Below are positions 60,317 through 64,000 of a stretch of 64,000 nucleotides of DNA, piece by piece (position 1 is the stretch's first letter; every line of letters starts with the position of its first letter). The position numbers and the translations under genes are program-made. Under the pieces are notes generated by a model, which was not told the origin of the DNA, searched no databases, and saw nothing but the letters and a program-made list of their open reading frames with translations. Origin of the DNA: Shewanella woodyi ATCC 51908 (GTDB lineage Bacteria; Pseudomonadota; Gammaproteobacteria; Enterobacterales; Shewanellaceae); NCBI RefSeq assembly GCF_000019525.1, contig NC_010506.1, positions 3,968,001-4,032,000 of the forward strand. Reading direction: 5' to 3'.

Positions 60317-61141
60317 ATGGAGGCTTTACGCCAACGCATAGAAGCAGCTTTTGAAGTGCGCGCAGAGATTAGTCCAAGTACAGTGGAGCCAAGTGTACGT
60401 GCAGATGTTGAGAAAGCAATTAACATGCTGGACACTGGTGAAGCTAGAGTTGCTGAAAAGATTGATGGGCAATGGCATGTTCACCAATGGCTGAAGAAAG
60501 CCGTATTACTCTCATTTCGTATCTTCGATAATGCTGTTATCGATGGAGCAGAAACTAAGTACTTCGATAAAGTACCAATGAAGTTTGCCGATTACGATGA
60601 AGCACGCTTCAGAGAGGAGGCGATTCGCGTCGTCCCACCAGCAGCCGTCCGTAAAGGCTCTTTTATCGGCAAAAATACCGTATTGATGCCTTCATATGTC
60701 AACCTTGGAGCGTATGTTGATGAAGGCTCTATGGTCGATACATGGGCGACAGTTGGCTCATGTGCTCAGATAGGTAAAAATGTGCACCTTTCTGGTGGCG
60801 TTGGCATAGGCGGCGTATTAGAGCCACTACAGGCCGGACCTACCATTATTGAAGATAACTGCTTTATCGGAGCACGCTCAGAAGTCGTTGAAGGTGTAAT
60901 TGTAGAAGAGGGTAGCGTTATCTCTATGGGCGTATACCTAGGACAAAGTACACGTATTTTTGATCGCGAAACGGGTGAAATTCACTACGGACGAGTTCCT
61001 GCAGGCTCTGTCGTCGTATCAGGTACCCTTCCCTCTAAATGCGGAACTTATAACCTGTACGCTGCAATAATAGTGAAGAAAGTCGACGCTAAAACTCGCG
61101 CCAAAGTGGGGATCAACGAACTACTCAGAATCGTTGACTAA
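60317..61141 (+). CDS. dapD: Tetrahydrodipicolinate N-succinyltransferase
   Basis: 274 residues, the family length. A helical N-terminal domain is followed by hexapeptide repeats ([26 protein letters not shown]). It makes DAP and lysine precursors for peptidoglycan. Confidence 0.97.
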   Translation: MEALRQRIEAAFEVRAEISPSTVEPSVRADVEKAINMLDTGEARVAEKIDGQWHVHQWLKKAVLLSFRIFDNAVIDGAETKYFDKVPMKFADYDEARFREEAIRVVPPAAVRKGSFIGKNTVLMPSYVNLGAYVDEGSMVDTWATVGSCAQIGKNVHLSGGVGIGGVLEPLQAGPTIIEDNCFIGARSEVVEGVIVEEGSVISMGVYLGQSTRIFDRETGEIHYGRVPAGSVVVSGTLPSKCGTYNLYAAIIVKKVDAKTRAKVGINELLRIVD

Positions 61142-61176
61142 ATCTTTTAGCCGTTAAATAATGACTTCGAGTAAAC

Positions 61177-61206
61177 AAAATCCCATCTTTTGATGGGATT
61201 TTTATT
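61177..61206 (+). terminator. Rho-independent terminator of dapD
   Basis: AAAATCCCATC pairs with GATGGGATTTTT with a TTTT loop and T-tract, 35 bp after the dapD stop. Confidence 0.85.
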
Positions 61207-61224
61207 CTAGTTCCAATCAGTATA

Positions 61225-61539
61225 ATACCAATCAATATAAAGATTTGATCGCTCAGCGAGAGTTTAGCGGTCCTGAGGCAAGGTCCTTAATTGCTCCTGC
61301 ATTAATGACATTCACCACATCCATGTGGCTTCCAACGAGTGAAGAGCATAGTTATTCTACGGTTAAGCTCGTTAACGCAGGATCAGCATCGCTAAGACTC
61401 GCCTGTAAGGAGTGTTTTTGGCTGCCTATTTCTTCGTTGAATGAACTCACAAGGGAACAACCATTCTATCATCCATTCGCCTTGAATTAGTTTGCCAAAA
61501 GGCACTCTGAGTAGATCAACTGCTTATACTGATTGGTAT
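61225..61539. repeat. Second MITE-like repeat with ATACCAATCA ends (315 bp)
   Basis: Left end ATACCAATCAATATAAAGAT and, on the other strand, right end ATACCAATCAGTATAAGCAG; over 26 bp the ends match at 22. Both are then followed by CTCAG. A direct half-copy CCAATCAGTATAA lies just before it at 61212-61224. It has no convincing gene. The remaining 61540-61690 stretch shows only the ribosome binding site of the DUF3718 gene. Confidence 0.75.
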
Positions 61540-61690
61540 ATCACCTCAAAAACACACTTTGTAACCCCTAGACACAGCCTGATCCCAATTCCACATTCCG
61601 ATACACTTAGCTACATTTTTCATACAACATTTCCCCTGAAAACCCGCTTTACTAAGTAGCATCTAAGACGAAAGAAACTAGGAGCTCCCC

Positions 61691-62035
61691 ATGAAAAAGT
61701 ACCTCGCAATTGCAACACTAATCCTAACACCACTTGCCTTTAATGCCTCTGCAGCAATGCACCCACAACTTGAAAAAACACTTGTCGACGTCTGTAAAGC
61801 AGGTGCCAGCAACAAGATGTACCAATTACGCCATACAGTAAAAACTAACCGAATTAATGAGAAACGAATCTACCCTCGCTTGGTCTGTAACGGTGAAACA
61901 TTCCATCAATTTGCACTTAATCAGGGGGCTGATAAAACAGCAAAACGAATTGGTAAATTTATGAAAGGAACGGTCACTATTAAAGATATTGCCATGACCT
62001 ATGGCTCTGACGAAATATTGGCAGTAAATTACTAA
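61691..62035 (+). CDS. DUF3718 domain-containing exported protein
   Basis: 114 residues with a signal peptide (ends ASA), AGGAG 6 bp before ATG. The conserved VDVCKAG, LVCNGETFHQFAL and ADKTAKR segments match, as I recall it, the DUF3718 family common in Shewanella. Two cysteines are likely to form a disulfide. Function unknown. Confidence 0.8.
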   Translation: MKKYLAIATLILTPLAFNASAAMHPQLEKTLVDVCKAGASNKMYQLRHTVKTNRINEKRIYPRLVCNGETFHQFALNQGADKTAKRIGKFMKGTVTIKDIAMTYGSDEILAVNY

Positions 62036-62063
62036 ACATTGCAAGAAATTAGCGTAATGTAAT

Positions 62064-62090
62064 AAAAAGAGCCTTTGCGGCTCTTTTTTT
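62064..62090 (+). terminator. Rho-independent terminator of the DUF3718 gene
   Basis: AAAGAGCC pairs with GGCTCTTT around a TTTGC loop, followed by five further T. It lies 29 bp after the stop, and may act in both directions since purU converges. Confidence 0.85.
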
Positions 62091-62126
62091 ATGTCAGCAA
62101 TTATAATTTAAAATCAACTCTACATA

Positions 62127-62960
62127 TTAAAAGACAACGGTTTTATTCCCATAAACAATCACCTCTTCATGCACAACTAACTGTAGTGCCTTACTCAAAA
62201 CACTTTTTTCAACATCTCGACCATTTTTCGCCAGATCTTCAGCACTATAGCTATGATCAACGGGTATAACATCTTGTTTAATAATAGGGCCTTCATCTAG
62301 GCAGTTATTAACGAAGTGTGCTGTTGCACCAATAATCTTGACGCCTCGCTCCCAGGCCTGACGATAGGGCGATGCACCAATAAATGCAGGCAGAAAAGAG
62401 TGGTGAATATTAATGATCCTATTAGGAAATTGCTCTACAAATTCCGGCGTTAATATCCGCATAAACTTAGCTAAAACCAAGTAATCAGGCTCGTACTCGT
62501 TAATCACTTCCACTATCTTTTTCTCATGTTCAACACGAGTACACCCTTCATGAGAGACAAAATGAAAAGGGATATCAAACTTATCAGCAAGAGGTTGCAG
62601 ATTTTGGTAATTACCTACAATGGCTGCGATCTCTACATCTAAACCGCCATAGTATGCTTTCATTAAAATATCACCTAGGCAATGAGCCTCTTTAGTGACT
62701 AAAATAACAATTCGTTTTTTATCAGTATTCACCAACTTTATACTGCTAGAGTCAGGCAGCACCTCTTCAAGATCAGCTAAGATTAAACTGTCGTTAAACT
62801 CCCCCTCTAACTCTGCACGCATAAAAAACCGACCTTGAACATTATCAACAAATTCACTGTTTTTAATAATATTCAACTGATGGCTAAAACATACCCCAGT
62901 TATTTTTGTGATTAAACCCTGAGCGTCGGCGCACTCCGTGATCAATACCTTACGTTCCAT
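62127..62960 (-). CDS. purU: Formyltetrahydrofolate deformylase
   Basis: 277 residues. An N-terminal ACT domain (residues 1-80) precedes the formyltransferase-like domain with NIHHSFLPAFIGASPYRQA and GPIIKQDV. The catalytic His/Asp are in the usual places. It releases formate from 10-formyl-THF and balances C1 pools. Confidence 0.95.
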   Translation of the reverse strand: MERKVLITECADAQGLITKITGVCFSHQLNIIKNSEFVDNVQGRFFMRAELEGEFNDSLILADLEEVLPDSSSIKLVNTDKKRIVILVTKEAHCLGDILMKAYYGGLDVEIAAIVGNYQNLQPLADKFDIPFHFVSHEGCTRVEHEKKIVEVINEYEPDYLVLAKFMRILTPEFVEQFPNRIINIHHSFLPAFIGASPYRQAWERGVKIIGATAHFVNNCLDEGPIIKQDVIPVDHSYSAEDLAKNGRDVEKSVLSKALQLVVHEEVIVYGNKTVVF

Positions 62961-63012
62961 ACCTTACTACCCCAACACTAAAGAATTAAAACTTTTCACC
63001 TGCAAAAAATCA

Positions 63013-64000
63013 TCAAAGACGCCTATCAATATATCGCTGAAGTAATCTACGAATACTTTCAGCTTTCGTCCCATACACTAGTTGTACTCCGTTACCTACC
63101 AAGATAACCCCTTTAGCGCCTAACTGATTCAATTTATCTTTATCAATTAATTCAGGTTTCTTAACACTCATTCGCAAACGGGTCAGACAAGCACTCAATT
63201 CAAGGATGTTTTTCCTCCCTCCTAACGCGCGCACTATACTAGGGATATCCGCTTTCATCCCATCAGTATGAACCACTCTTCCAGGTGTCTTAAGATCAAA
63301 AAATAATATCGACCCTCTAAAGATTAGGTAATAAAGCACACCGGTTATGGGGCCCAATATCAGGAACCATTCAGCTCTCTGAGCGTTTCCGAGTAAAAGA
63401 GTAAAATCCACAACTCCATGGGAAAAAACGATACTATGATGAATATCCAATAAGATACATACCCAGTAGGCTAATCCAGTTAGCAGCGCATGTATTAAAA
63501 ACAGTAAAGGCGCCACAAAAAGAAAAGCAAACTCAATGGGCTCAGTCACCCCTGTCAGCCAACAAGCTGTGGCGGCTGAGATCATGATCCCCGCCACTCG
63601 ATTTCTTTGATCTTTATCAGCGCAGCGCCATATGGCTAATGCAGCGGCAGGCAGGCCCCACATCTTAATAAGATACCCTCCCGCTAAATTACCTGCCAAT
63701 GGGTCGCCAGCTAAATAACGAGCAACCTCGCCTCTTACGACCTCACCATCTCTAAAGTATTGACCAAATTCTAGGTAAAAAGGAGCATTCCAAATATGGT
63801 GTAAGCCCAAAGGAATAAGCAGACGCTCAACCGCACCATAGAGTGCAAATGCTTCTGCAGGCTTTTGATAAACTACCCAGTTTGATAACCTCTCAATCCA
63901 AGCCGACATAGATGGCCATATCAGGATAAACAGATAAGCAAGCAAGATACAAAGAGGGATCATTAATAGCGGGGCACTTCGTCGACCTTCAAAAAATGAG
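63013..64000 (-). CDS. ptsG: PTS system glucose-type EIICB, 5' end outside window
   Basis: The frame is open to base 64000, so an ATG at 63963 is internal. Visible EIIC segments GLHHIWNAPF, GLPAAALAIW and LTGVTEPIEFAF, then EIIB with phosphorylation site ELSACLTRLRMS and GVQLVYGTKAE, match PtsG more closely than NagE. PtsG-type carriers import and phosphorylate glucose using EIIA-P. Neighbours are not visible. Confidence 0.85.
   Translation of the reverse strand, partial: SFFEGRRSAPLLMIPLCILLAYLFILIWPSMSAWIERLSNWVVYQKPAEAFALYGAVERLLIPLGLHHIWNAPFYLEFGQYFRDGEVVRGEVARYLAGDPLAGNLAGGYLIKMWGLPAAALAIWRCADKDQRNRVAGIMISAATACWLTGVTEPIEFAFLFVAPLLFLIHALLTGLAYWVCILLDIHHSIVFSHGVVDFTLLLGNAQRAEWFLILGPITGVLYYLIFRGSILFFDLKTPGRVVHTDGMKADIPSIVRALGGRKNILELSACLTRLRMSVKKPELIDKDKLNQLGAKGVILVGNGVQLVYGTKAESIRRLLQRYIDRRL

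Noticed and set aside
61245..61490. 81-codon open frame
   Set aside because: It lies wholly inside the second MITE-like repeat and has no ribosome binding site; such frames recur with the repeat.

Overview
The window reads as chromosomal DNA of a marine gammaproteobacterium, most likely Shewanella or a close relative. Reasons are the gene order rpsB-tsf-pyrH-frr-uppS-cdsA-dxr-rseP-bamA-skp-lpxD-fabZ-lpxA-lpxB-rnhB-dnaE, the divergent map-glnD-dapD block, a DUF3718 protein, several secreted peptidases, and intergenic repeats with TATACCCAA or ATACCAATCA ends. The species call is inference; no rRNA, tRNA or CRISPR array is present.

Layout. 1-2654: two overlapping exported amidohydrolases, the first cut by the window edge. 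2667-5232: rcsF, trmO and a hexapeptide acetyltransferase, enclosed by two inverted copies of one MITE-like repeat. 5349-7823: a secreted S9 peptidase. 8047-14021: an AT-rich accessory stretch, all on the minus strand, with two small membrane proteins, a YkuD L,D-transpeptidase, a trypsin-like protease, an unknown protein, a large SF2 helicase with membrane segments and a DUF1871-like protein that appears to sit in an integron-type cassette with its own attC site. 14450-16159: proS.

16297-29299 is the most interesting region: a D-glutamate or glutamyl-peptide scavenging locus. A TonB-dependent receptor, an M14 carboxypeptidase lipoprotein and an N-acyl-D-amino-acid deacylase lipoprotein form one minus-strand operon. 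An NhaC-type antiporter and a LysR regulator diverge from it, followed by dgcN and dgcA (D-Glu N-acetylation and racemisation) and a CapA-family protein related to poly-gamma-glutamate factors. Three near-identical dyads (consensus ATAACCTTAGGTTAT) lie upstream of the receptor/antiporter pair, dgcN and the CapA gene. This suggests a single regulon under the LysR protein, running from outer-membrane uptake to cytoplasmic catabolism.

29552-36510 holds a patatin phospholipase, an SGNH esterase, a DUF885 peptidase-like protein, a CPA2 K+/H+ antiporter and a diguanylate cyclase. 36507-56358 is the conserved minus-strand block for translation, isoprenoid and phospholipid synthesis, outer-membrane assembly, lipid A synthesis and replication. 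tilS follows dnaE by 2 nt, so accA, which lies next to dnaE in E. coli, is absent here. 56687-61141 is map-glnD-dapD. The end carries a second MITE-like repeat, a DUF3718 protein, purU and the 3' part of a ptsG-like PTS gene cut by the window edge.
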